Part shown: piece after piece, positions 43,311-52,209 of the stretch
Layout: each line of letters begins with the position of its first letter
Numbering within the stretch: position 1 is the stretch's first letter
Assembly: GCF_000738005.1 (NCBI RefSeq)
Contig: NZ_JHAL01000001.1
Span: forward strand, 59,108 to 123,107
Length of the DNA stretch: 64,000 nt
Reading direction: 5' to 3'
Source: Bifidobacterium crudilactis
Lineage (GTDB): Bacteria; Actinomycetota; Actinomycetes; Actinomycetales; Bifidobacteriaceae
Translations under genes and position numbers: made by a program
The notes under the pieces: generated by a model
Database searches by the model: none
Seen by the model: only the letters and a program-made list of their open reading frames with translations
Told to the model about the DNA's origin: nothing

Positions 43311-44586
43311 TCAGTAGACCTGCTCTACTCGGAAACCTTCGCCCCGCAGGGTGTCCAAGACCTGGGCGATATGGTCGGGCCCGTTGGTCTCGACCGTGAC
43401 CTCAAGCAGCACGCCGTTGCGATAATGCCCCGAGGCCTTGAACTGGTCATGGTTCAATTCGATGACATTGGTCTCTCAGGTCGGCGAGCAATGTGGCGAT
43501 TTTAGCGAGCTGCCCAGGGATATCCGGCAGTTCAACGCCGAACTGCATGATTCTGCCCCGGGAAATCATGCCGCGTTGGATAACCGCACCGATGGTCACC
43601 GTATCGATGTTGCCACCGGAAACGATGGGCACAATCACATGGGGACCGGGCTCGGACTGAAAGACCTTGGATTGCATATCCAGTTGGGACAGTGCAGCCA
43701 GGGGAACCGCACCGGCGGCCTCGACCACGAGCTTGTGCTTTTCGAGCATCAGCAGAATCATCTCGGAAATATCGCGTTCGGTCACTTGGACGATGTCGTC
43801 CAGATACTCCCGCAACAAGGCGAAGGTCAGGTCACCGGGACGTTTTACGGCAACGCCTTCCGCCGCGGTATTGACCTGTTCGGCCTCGACCACATGCCCA
43901 GCCGCGAATGATTCACGCCATGCGGGCGACCCTACCGGCGTTGCCCCGATGACATGCACCTCCGGGCGAAAGGTCTTGATCGCGAGCGCGACGCCCGCCG
44001 CAAGGCCGCCCCCGCCCATGGGCACGACGACGTCCGTGACGTCCGGTACGTCATGCAGGATTTCCATCGCGATGGTGCCTTGCCCGCACAGCACCTGGTA
44101 GTCGTCAAAAGGATGGACGAAGGTCATATGCCTTTCGGTCGACAGACGTTGGGCGTAGGCGAAACTCTCATCGAAGACGTTGCCCTGAAGCACGACTTCG
44201 GCGCCGTAGGCCCTTGTGGCATCGACCTTCAGCGGCGGGGTTATCTGCGGCATCACAATCGTGGCCTGCGCCCCCCTCTCCCTGGCGGCGAAAGCGACAC
44301 CCTGAGCGTGGTTGCCCGCCGAGGCGGTGACGATGCCTTTGTCAAGGTCCTCCTGCGACAGGGAGGCAATCTTGTTGTAGGCGCCCCGAAGCTTGAACGA
44401 CCCGGTCAGCTGCAGGTTCTCCGGCTTGAGCAGCACACGGTGTCCGCTGCGTTCGCTGAGTATCTGAGACTCTTCGATACGCGTATGCCTGACCGTGCCC
44501 TGCAGACGTTGCTCGGCGGCAAGCAGCTCGGCACGATGATCGGATAAGAGATACTTCTGGACTTCGTCGCTTTGCATGGCATTCAT
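43311..44586 (-). CDS. ilvA: Threonine dehydratase, frameshifted before its ACT domain
   Basis: A PLP-dependent threonine ammonia-lyase. The PLP lysine lies in LTGSFKLRGAYN, the substrate and phosphate loops follow (TASAGNHAQGVAFAA, PMGGGGLAAGVALA), and the regulatory C-terminus begins MQFGVELPDIPGQLAKIATLLADL. At 43472-43478 (a GAGAGA tract on the minus strand) the frame breaks: the first frame ends in nonsense at 43447, while the +1 neighbour continues ETNVIELNHDQFKASGHYRN and stops at 43311. Start 44586 is a guess (MNAMQSDEVQKYLL); an in-frame start upstream at 44742 is unlikely. Restored length about 424 residues, normal for actinobacteria. Confidence 0.88.
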
Positions 44587-44888
44587 TATCACGCCCGCAC
44601 ATGACGAGTGCATGTGCATCCGCCGGCATGCGTTCACTACGTGGACAGACGGCATCGGCGATACCGAACCAGGCACCGTCACGAAGACGGCGAATCCCCG
44701 GACTTCCAAGCTGTTCCTAGCCGCTGTCCGAACAAATGTCAAGACCTATTCAAAGCGCCTGTGCTCTGCTAGATTGATTTCGCTTCCCGCCCTTCGCAGA
44801 TGAACGACTATGAATGACCTCAATCATCCGCAAAGCGCTGCGAGAGGAGGCACACACCATTGAATACGGATTAACCGGTAAGGGAACC
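44587..44888. other. Intergenic region between divergent ilvA and iron-uptake operon
   Basis: Probably holds divergent promoters. I looked for a DtxR/IdeR box (TTAGGTTAGCCTAACCTAA type) and found none that convinces. Confidence 0.4.
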
Positions 44889-45965
44889 ATGATGAATATA
44901 TTCGCACGTGACAGACGCACCTTGAGCTCGGTACGACGCCTGGCAGCGACGGCCCTGGCAGGGCTGAGCGTCATCGCCTTGACCGCTTGCACGGGTACCG
45001 GGCAATCGACGACCTCCTCGGATGCAAATGCCAGCGGTTCATCGAATTTCCCCGTCAGCATCAAGCATGCCTACGGCACCACCACCATCAAGTCACAGCC
45101 TTCTCGCGTCTCGACGATAGGTTGGACGAACCAGGACGCCGTCATCGCCCTTGGAGTCATCCCCGTGGATATGCCGAAAATCACCGACGGAGCCGCAGGA
45201 AGCAGCGGCATCCTTCCCTGGACCGAAAGCGCGTTGCAGAAACTGGGTGCTACAGGAGACAAAGCGCCGAAACTGCACGATGAAAGCGACGACATCGATA
45301 CCGAGGCCATCGCCTCGACCAGCCCCGACATCATCATCGGCATCCAATCGGGCATTTCGAAAGCCCAGTATCAGACGATGAGCAAAATCGCGCCGACCAT
45401 CGCCTACCCCGGCAAGGCCTGGGCGGCACAGTGGAGACAGGTCCTGACCTTAAGCGGCAAAGCCCTCGGCAAGGAGAGCGAAGCGAAACAGGTCATCGCG
45501 GATGACGAGGCCGCCATCAGCAAAGCCGCGAGCGCACATGCGGAACTGCAAGGCAAGAACGCCGCCGTCATGTACTTCGACACCACCAAGCTCTCCACGG
45601 TCAGCGTCTACACCACAGCCGACACACGACCTGCATTCCTGCAAGACCTGGGCCTGTCGACACCGGCCTCAGTGGAGAAGATTTCGAAATCCACGGATTC
45701 CTTCTACAAGGACATAGCGGCCGAGAATGTCGATCAGTTCAACGATGTTGACATCATCGTCACCTACGGAGACGACGCCACCCTCGCCACCTTGCAGAAG
45801 GACCCTCTGATTTCTCAGATTCCGGCGGTGAAACGAGGCTCCGTAGTAGTGATAGACCTGAATTCGAAGCTGGGCAGCGCGATTGCCCCTTCCGCCCTTT
45901 CCATCCCCTCCACGGTGGATGACTATGCCAAGGTATTGGCGCAAGCGGCGGCGAAGGTCGGCTGA
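44889..45965 (+). CDS. Siderophore-iron ABC transporter binding lipoprotein
   Basis: About 358 residues from ATG 44889, preceded by GTAAGGGA. The signal ends in the lipobox LTACTG. The FhuD/FepB-type fold shows PSRVSTIGWTNQDAVIALGV near the start, SPDIIIGIQSGISKAQYQ in the middle and VKRGSVVVIDLN near the end. It binds ferric siderophore outside the membrane and passes it to the FecCD pair encoded next. First gene of the operon. Confidence 0.9.
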   Translation: MMNIFARDRRTLSSVRRLAATALAGLSVIALTACTGTGQSTTSSDANASGSSNFPVSIKHAYGTTTIKSQPSRVSTIGWTNQDAVIALGVIPVDMPKITDGAAGSSGILPWTESALQKLGATGDKAPKLHDESDDIDTEAIASTSPDIIIGIQSGISKAQYQTMSKIAPTIAYPGKAWAAQWRQVLTLSGKALGKESEAKQVIADDEAAISKAASAHAELQGKNAAVMYFDTTKLSTVSVYTTADTRPAFLQDLGLSTPASVEKISKSTDSFYKDIAAENVDQFNDVDIIVTYGDDATLATLQKDPLISQIPAVKRGSVVVIDLNSKLGSAIAPSALSIPSTVDDYAKVLAQAAAKVG

Positions 45966-46075
45966 CACCAATTCAAAGACCGATTACCACGGGTGGCAAG
46001 CGGCTCACGAACGGCCACGAATCGTCACAGGCAGGCGACGACAAGCATCATGGGAGACGGGAACTTCAGGGCATC

Positions 46076-47107
46076 ATGCACGGAGTCATACGAGACAAAG
46101 CAACTGCGCGTGGGGCAGGCGGATATGCCTTGCTGCTGATCACGGCTCTGGCGATACTCGGTGTGCTCTCGGTGACCTCGATCGCCATAGGTTCACGTTC
46201 CGTACCTCTCTCTGAAGTTGTGAGGATTCTGACCGATCCACAGATGACCGGCGTCTCCGCGGAGGCCGTCCGTCTGCGCATACCGCGTATGGCACTGGGC
46301 ATACTGGTCGGAATGGCCTTGGCGACCGCGGGAACGCTGTTGCAGGGGATGACCAGGAATCCGCTTGCCGACCCCTCGATTCTCGGTCTCAATGGTGGCG
46401 CGGCCTTCGCGATTGTTCTCTCGATGGCCACGGTCGGCTTAAACGCTCCTATTCAATACGTCTGGGTAGGGATGCTCGGCTCATGCGCGGCGGCGATCTG
46501 CGTGTGGTTCCTTGGCTCAATCGGAGCGAAGGGAGCGACGCCGCTGAAGATGACGCTCGCGGGAGCCGTGGTCGCAGCCATGCTCTCCTCGTTGACGTCG
46601 GCGATACTGCTGCCACGGATAGACGTCATATCGTCGTATCGCTTCTGGCAGGTCGGAGGGCTGTCGGGAGCCCGCTTCTCACTGATGCTACCGATACTGC
46701 CGATTATCGGCATCGGCATAGGCATCGCCGCGCTCTGTCTGCCGGGCTTGAACGCGCTCGCCATGGGAGACGACCTGGCAACGGGACTGGGTAGCCGAGT
46801 TCGCACCGTGCGCTTCGGCGCCTGGGCCGCAGCGGTGATGCTGTCCGCGAGCGCCACGGCACTCGCCGGTCCGATAGCCTTCGTAGGCCTTGTCGTACCT
46901 CATGCAGCGAGATTGCTGGTCGGTTCTGAATACAAGCGCATACTCGGCCTCTCCCTGGTGCTGGGGCCCATACTCCTGGTGACCTCGGATACCATCGGTC
47001 GCGTGCTCACCCGCCCAACCGACGTGGAGGTGGGAATCGTCACCGCCATCATCGGTGCCCCATGTTTCATTCTCCTGGTACGCAGCCGCAGGCTGCAGCA
47101 GATATAG
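46076..47107 (+). CDS. Siderophore-iron ABC permease, FecCD family (1)
   Basis: A 343-residue membrane protein with about nine to ten segments. Family landmarks: RIPRMALGILVGMALATAGTLLQGMTRNPLADPSILG and SATALAGPIAFVGLVVPHAARL. It forms a heterodimer with the following FecCD gene. Separated by 110 bases from the binding protein gene and by 14 from the next permease. Confidence 0.92.
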   Translation: MHGVIRDKATARGAGGYALLLITALAILGVLSVTSIAIGSRSVPLSEVVRILTDPQMTGVSAEAVRLRIPRMALGILVGMALATAGTLLQGMTRNPLADPSILGLNGGAAFAIVLSMATVGLNAPIQYVWVGMLGSCAAAICVWFLGSIGAKGATPLKMTLAGAVVAAMLSSLTSAILLPRIDVISSYRFWQVGGLSGARFSLMLPILPIIGIGIGIAALCLPGLNALAMGDDLATGLGSRVRTVRFGAWAAAVMLSASATALAGPIAFVGLVVPHAARLLVGSEYKRILGLSLVLGPILLVTSDTIGRVLTRPTDVEVGIVTAIIGAPCFILLVRSRRLQQI

Positions 47108-47121
47108 GAGGAGGGCTGACG

Positions 47122-48174
47122 ATGAATCAGACACGCTCCTATCGGCATCCTGCACTGTCATCCACAGCGGATGCTCGGACCAGACGCATACGTCGCAAGG
47201 TTCTGGTGTGCCTGCTGCTGGTCATGCTCGCATGCTCGCTCCTGTACGTCGACATCACCTTCGGCACGGTGCTCTACAGCTTCGACGATCTATGGCGGGT
47301 CATCTCCGGCGAGTGGATTCCCGGCATCTCCTTCGCCTTGGGGGAGCTCCGCATCCCGCGGTCGCTCACCGCCCTGGCCTGCGGGGCGACGTTCGGTCTG
47401 GCTGGTTCGTGTTTCCAGCATCTGCTGCGCAACCCGCTGGCCAGCCCTGACATCATCGGCATCACCGCCGGGGCAAATACGGCGGCGGTGTTCGGCATCG
47501 TCGTTCTCGGACTGTCGGGGCCTGAATTGAGCACGCTGGCCATCGTAGGAGGCCTCGTAACCGCCTTGGTGGTTTCGGGGCTGACGTGGAAAGGCGGCCT
47601 CTCTCTGGGTCGGCTCATTCTCATCGGCATCGCGCTCGGAGCCATGCTCGACGCGCTCAGCTCATGGATGCTGGTGCACGCCGACCAATGGGACATCCAA
47701 TCGGCATCGCGATGGCTGACGGGCAGTCTGGCCGGGGCTCAGTGGAGCGATGTCGCCCTCTCCATGTGCGCCCTGCTCATCGGAGGTGCGGCGATGATCG
47801 CACTTTCCAGAAGATTGAACGTTCTGCGCCTCGGGGACGACCTCGCAGCAAGTCTCGGAATCCGAGTCGGCATGTCTCAGATCGCCATCATCATCGTGGC
47901 CGTGTCCATGCTTTCGGTGGCTACGGCCGCGGTAGGTCCGATTGCATTCGTGTCATTTCTCTCCGGTCCAATCGCCAGACGGCTTAGCGGACATGGGGAT
48001 TCCGCGCTGACGGAATCGGCGCTGGTCGGAGCGAGCCTCGTACTGGCTTCCGATATTGTGGCGCAGCACCTCGTCTCCGAACAGCTGCCAGTCGGGGTCG
48101 TCACCAGTGTGATCGGCGGGCCGGTTCTGGTGATATTGATGACATTGGCCGCAAGAAAGGGGAATCTGGAATGA
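47122..48174 (+). CDS. Siderophore-iron ABC permease, FecCD family (2)
   Basis: About 350 residues; the start at 47122 follows GGAGGAGGG; a longer in-frame version from 47062 would run into the previous gene. About ten membrane segments; family motifs RIPRSLTALACGATFGLAGSCFQHLLRNPLASPDIIG and ATAAVGPIAFVSFLSGPIARRL. Its stop overlaps the ATPase start (ATGA). Confidence 0.92.
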   Translation: MNQTRSYRHPALSSTADARTRRIRRKVLVCLLLVMLACSLLYVDITFGTVLYSFDDLWRVISGEWIPGISFALGELRIPRSLTALACGATFGLAGSCFQHLLRNPLASPDIIGITAGANTAAVFGIVVLGLSGPELSTLAIVGGLVTALVVSGLTWKGGLSLGRLILIGIALGAMLDALSSWMLVHADQWDIQSASRWLTGSLAGAQWSDVALSMCALLIGGAAMIALSRRLNVLRLGDDLAASLGIRVGMSQIAIIIVAVSMLSVATAAVGPIAFVSFLSGPIARRLSGHGDSALTESALVGASLVLASDIVAQHLVSEQLPVGVVTSVIGGPVLVILMTLAARKGNLE

Positions 48175-49097
48175 TAGACCATCCTCGCCGCCGAGCCGGT
48201 GGAGCGGAGACCGCGCACAGCGGCTTGCAAACAGACGTCGCAAACGGAATCGCCGGAGATACCGACCACATGCAGGCAAGTAATCTTTCAGTCGGCTACG
48301 GCACACATATCGTCGTCAACGACATCGACCTCGATATCCGACCTGGTTCCGTGGGAGCAATAATCGGACCGAACGGATGCGGCAAATCCACCTTGCTGCG
48401 GGCGCTTGCGCGATTGCTGAAAACACGCAATGGCGCGGTCCTGCTCAACGGCCAGGATATTGCCAGGATGCCGACCAAGTTGGTCGCCACGAAAGTCGGG
48501 CTGCTCCCGCAGTCCTCAATCGCGCCTGAAGGCATCACGGTGAACGATCTGGTCTCACGCGGTCGTTACCCGTATCACCGTTTCTCAGGCACATGGTCGG
48601 CAGAGGACCAATCCGCTGTGGACCACGCCCTGCAGGTCACGGGGATGACGGCTCTCGCGGACCGTCCTGTGGATGAGCTCTCGGGCGGGCAGCGTCAACG
48701 AGCGTGGATTGCCCTCACTCTGGCTCAGCAAACCGGGATTCTGCTGCTTGACGAGCCGACGACGTACCTCGATGTGGCCTACCAATTGGAAGTCCTTGAC
48801 CTTCTCAGCGACCTCAACATCACGGAGGGCACCACAATCGTCATGGTGCTTCATGACGTCAATCTTGCTGCACGCTATGCGGATTGGATACTGGCGATGC
48901 ACGAGGGCCACTGCGAAGCCTTGGGCGCACCTTCCGAAATACTCACCGAAAGGCTCGTGCAACAGGTGTTCGGCATACACGCGGCAATGATTGCCGATCC
49001 CGTGTCCGGACTGCCCATGATGATCGCCGATCGCGGCCACTCCCTGCAGGAACGTCGACATCGGCATTCGCCACATCGCGAGGAAGCACCCCGGTGA
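48171..49097 (+). CDS. Siderophore-iron ABC ATPase (FepC/FhuC type)
   Basis: A 308-residue ATPase. Walker A GPNGCGKSTLL is at about residue 67, the signature ELSGGQRQRAWIALTLAQ follows, and Walker B LLLDEPTTYLD is next with a switch His in MVLHDVNLAARY. A 33-residue N-terminal extension precedes the usual start (MQASNLSVGYGTHIVV); either start is possible, but ATG 48171 has GGGGAA upstream and couples with the permease stop. Confidence 0.92.
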   Translation: MIDHPRRRAGGAETAHSGLQTDVANGIAGDTDHMQASNLSVGYGTHIVVNDIDLDIRPGSVGAIIGPNGCGKSTLLRALARLLKTRNGAVLLNGQDIARMPTKLVATKVGLLPQSSIAPEGITVNDLVSRGRYPYHRFSGTWSAEDQSAVDHALQVTGMTALADRPVDELSGGQRQRAWIALTLAQQTGILLLDEPTTYLDVAYQLEVLDLLSDLNITEGTTIVMVLHDVNLAARYADWILAMHEGHCEALGAPSEILTERLVQQVFGIHAAMIADPVSGLPMMIADRGHSLQERRHRHSPHREEAPR

Positions 49098-49163
49098 GCG
49101 GATTTTCCCGACAAACACAGCATCCGGATACGCATGCACGACGAACAGCAGAAGGGACAACAG

Positions 49164-50165
49164 ATGAATTCCTCGCAACCGAATGAAGGGCAATCCGCCA
49201 AGCAGATACCTGCATTCCGACCGTATCTGGTCAAGGTCGCCCGCACGGAACAGCTCTCCACAAGCTTCCGCCGTCTCGTCTTCACCGGCGACGACCTTCA
49301 ATACATCGGCACGGACGGCTTGGACCAGCGCATCAAAATCCTGCTGCCTCTAGAAGGTGGCAGATGGGGAGACCCGCATCTATTCGCGCCTGATTCAGTG
49401 GAACAGGGCTCATGGTGGGAACAGTGGCGGGCATTGGCACCTGAAGACCGCAATCCGATACGCACTTACACCATTCGCTCAGCGGATTGCGAGCGCCGAG
49501 AGCTGTCCGTTGATTTCGTCATCCATAACGACCCCGGTCCCGCAGGGACTTTTGCACAGCAGGCGGAGGTCGGCTCCCAGGTCGTCATCATCGGCCCCGA
49601 CCGTCGCGCAGAAGATTCGTCCATCGGCATCGACTTTCACCCGGGACAGGCGAACACCATCCTCCTTGCCGGCGATGAGACCGCCGTTCCTGCAATAGGC
49701 GGCATACTCCAGGGGCTGCTTGACTCACATTGGTCCGGCCAGGGCAAAGCCCTGATAGAGGTCCCTTATGAAGACGATACGACCCTGCAGCTGCCGCATC
49801 CTGAAGGTTTCACACTCGATTGGGTCAGCCGTTCTTCCGGCCGGACGAGCATGGCGCACGGCGCTTCGCTCATCACTCGGGTGGAAGATTACATCGCCGA
49901 GCATCCGGCCTTGTTCCCCGCTGATGACTCTGACGTCACCAGCGCCGCCGCCCTTGCCTCAAGTGGATTCACGGACATCGATGTCGATAGGGAGCTCCTC
50001 TGGGAGGTTCCCGAAAAGGCTCACGTCAAAGGATTCTATGCCTGGATGGCTGGCGAGGCGGCAACGGTCAGGAGCCTGCGCAGGATTCTGGTCAAAGACC
50101 GTGGCATCGACCGTTCTCGTGTGGCCTTCATGGGGTATTGGAGGGCCGGGAAATCGGAGATGTAG
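49164..50165 (+). CDS. Siderophore-interacting protein (FAD-dependent ferric reductase)
   Basis: About 333 residues. The FAD-binding SIP domain shows RLVFTGDDL, the flavin motif PIRTYTIRSAD, GPAGTFAQQAEVGSQVVIIGP, and the C-terminal SIP domain AGDETAVPAIGGILQG and GYWRAGKSEM. SIP proteins (ViuB/YqjH) reduce ferric siderophore complexes in the cytoplasm to release iron. Last gene of the operon; its stop lies 7 bases from the convergent glucosidase stop. No siderophore biosynthesis gene is nearby, so the cell probably uses siderophores made by others. Confidence 0.9.
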   Translation: MNSSQPNEGQSAKQIPAFRPYLVKVARTEQLSTSFRRLVFTGDDLQYIGTDGLDQRIKILLPLEGGRWGDPHLFAPDSVEQGSWWEQWRALAPEDRNPIRTYTIRSADCERRELSVDFVIHNDPGPAGTFAQQAEVGSQVVIIGPDRRAEDSSIGIDFHPGQANTILLAGDETAVPAIGGILQGLLDSHWSGQGKALIEVPYEDDTTLQLPHPEGFTLDWVSRSSGRTSMAHGASLITRVEDYIAEHPALFPADDSDVTSAAALASSGFTDIDVDRELLWEVPEKAHVKGFYAWMAGEAATVRSLRRILVKDRGIDRSRVAFMGYWRAGKSEM

Positions 50166-50171
50166 GCTTCC

Positions 50172-52031
50172 TTATAGCTGATAGGCGAAGGCTTCCCATG
50201 GGGCGAGCCTTCCTGTGAGCAACGTGGACGCGGTCTGCGGCCTGGGATAATTGCTGATAAGCAGATTTTCCTCGTCGATTGACATACCCGATGCCTCGAC
50301 CGGGAAGGCCACGGGGTCAAGGCCCAGAGCCGCTGCCGTCTGCGGAGGTATATGCGCCGTGTGCCCTGTCAGATTGGCGACCACGACCACGCGCGAGAGT
50401 TCGGTGGTGTCCGACAGATCGAATCCTTCCAAAGAGCGCTCAAAGGAATACACCCGCTCGTCGTCGCCGTCCAGCAACGTCCAGCCGCCCGCCGAAACCA
50501 CCGGATTCGTATGGCGCAGATGAATCAACTCCTTGTAGAAGGCGAGAACCGAATTGGGGTCGCGCTGCTCGTCGACGGCATTGATGATCCGTTTGTTGGG
50601 ATTGACCGGCAGCCAAGGAACCGACGCCGCATCCTCCTCAGTGAATCCCCCGAAGGTCGAGGAATCCCATTGCATCGGAGTGCGGGCATTGTCGCGGCTG
50701 CGTCTGCCCAGAGCGTCGAGCATCTGGTCATGCGTGGAAAGCTTCATCGCCAGCACCCGCAATTTGTACAGGTCCAAGGACTCGATATCTCGATACTGGT
50801 CCAAGGCGGTGAAGCCGGCGTTGGTCATGCCGAGCTCCTCCCCCTGATAGATATACGGCGTACCCCGGTGCATATGCAGTACCAAGGCCAGGGCCTTCGC
50901 CGACAGCGAGCGCAATTGTTCCGTCGTGGTATCGCCCCAACGTGACACCACTCTGGGCTGATCATGATTGTTGAAGAACAGACTTGCCCAACCCGATTCC
51001 TTGACGGCCTCCTGCTCGCTGGCCATGATGCGCTTCAGCGGCACGATGTCAAGCGGCAGCGGATTCCACTTGCTGCCTCTGGCATCAAATTCGACGTGAT
51101 GGAACAGAAACAGCATGTCGAGCTCATCGTTCGCCGGGTCCGTTATCGCCTGGTTGCGTGCCGGGGTGATGCCAGGAGCCTCTCCGACGGTCAGGAACCC
51201 TTCCCTTCCCTCGAACACCTGCTGGCGCATCTCCTTGAGGAATTCATCGAGACGGGGCCCGTCGGCCATGACGATCTGTGCATTGGCGTAACCGTCCTCC
51301 CCCGGTACACCGTCCGGCAGTTCACCGTCTGCTTCGACGGGCTTGGAGATCAGCGTGATGACATCCATGCGGAAACCGTCGATCCCACGATCCATCCACC
51401 AGTTCATCATGTCGTACACCGCCTGGCGAACCGCAGGATTCTCCCAATTCAGGTCAGGCTGCTTCTCCGAGAAGGAATGAAGATAGTATTCGCCACGTTC
51501 CGGCGAATACTCCCATGCCGAACCTCCGAAATCCGATCCCCAATTATTGGGTTCTGAACCGGGCACACCGGGCGTATGGCCGTCTTTCGCGGGCCTCCAC
51601 CAATACCAGTCCGCGTAGGGCATGGTTCCTTTGCGCGATGCCTCGAACCAGGCATGCTCGTCGGAGGTGTGGTTCACCACAAGGTCGATGATGATCCGCA
51701 TGCCGCGTTGGTGCACGGCCTGGATCAGATCATCCATATCATAGAGCGTGCCGAACATCGGATCGATGTCCTGATAGTCGGAGATGTCGTAGCCATAGTC
51801 ATTTTGCGGGGATTTATAGACCGGGCTCAGCCAGATCACATCCACGCCGAGATCCGCAAGATAGTCGAGACGACTGATGATTCCACGGAGGTCGCCGATA
51901 CCGTCGCCGTTCGTGTCCTGGAAGCTCCGGGGATATATCTGGTAGACCACCGCATTCGCCCACCAGGGATTCTCGCTGGCCCCGTTGGTACGAATCGAAC
52001 CCGCCAGGAATTCACGCTGCTCTGCTGTCAT
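50172..52031 (-). CDS. Alpha-glucosidase GH13 (oligo-1,6-glucosidase type), copy 1
   Basis: A 619-residue cytoplasmic glucosidase. GH13 motifs: DLVVNHTSDEH, nucleophile Asp223 in GFRMDVITLI, acid/base Glu284 in TVGEAPG, and Asp357 in FFNNHDQPR. The Val directly after the nucleophile is the known marker of preference for alpha-1,6 links (isomaltose, panose) over maltose in this subfamily. Paralogue of the gene at 54999-56858, same length and motif order. Lies downstream of the trehalose gene on the same strand. Confidence 0.92.
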   Translation of the reverse strand: MTAEQREFLAGSIRTNGASENPWWANAVVYQIYPRSFQDTNGDGIGDLRGIISRLDYLADLGVDVIWLSPVYKSPQNDYGYDISDYQDIDPMFGTLYDMDDLIQAVHQRGMRIIIDLVVNHTSDEHAWFEASRKGTMPYADWYWWRPAKDGHTPGVPGSEPNNWGSDFGGSAWEYSPERGEYYLHSFSEKQPDLNWENPAVRQAVYDMMNWWMDRGIDGFRMDVITLISKPVEADGELPDGVPGEDGYANAQIVMADGPRLDEFLKEMRQQVFEGREGFLTVGEAPGITPARNQAITDPANDELDMLFLFHHVEFDARGSKWNPLPLDIVPLKRIMASEQEAVKESGWASLFFNNHDQPRVVSRWGDTTTEQLRSLSAKALALVLHMHRGTPYIYQGEELGMTNAGFTALDQYRDIESLDLYKLRVLAMKLSTHDQMLDALGRRSRDNARTPMQWDSSTFGGFTEEDAASVPWLPVNPNKRIINAVDEQRDPNSVLAFYKELIHLRHTNPVVSAGGWTLLDGDDERVYSFERSLEGFDLSDTTELSRVVVVANLTGHTAHIPPQTAAALGLDPVAFPVEASGMSIDEENLLISNYPRPQTASTLLTGRLAPWEAFAYQL

Positions 52032-52209
52032 GACCGTCCATCTCGCATACCCAAGTAATCACTGCATATCGTCACAGGTTGCAACGGCACAGCCGACTCC
52101 TACCATCTCTCAATGGAGCGCCGGCACATTCCACGCTTTGCAGCCCGCGAAGACGAAAGCCTACAGCATCCGGCTCACAAATGCGCGCAGTGATGTCCCA
52201 CTGAGACAA

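Noticed and set aside
44587..44888. DtxR/IdeR iron box before the siderophore operon
   Set aside because: No sequence close to the palindromic TTAGGTTAGCCTAACCTAA pattern was found.
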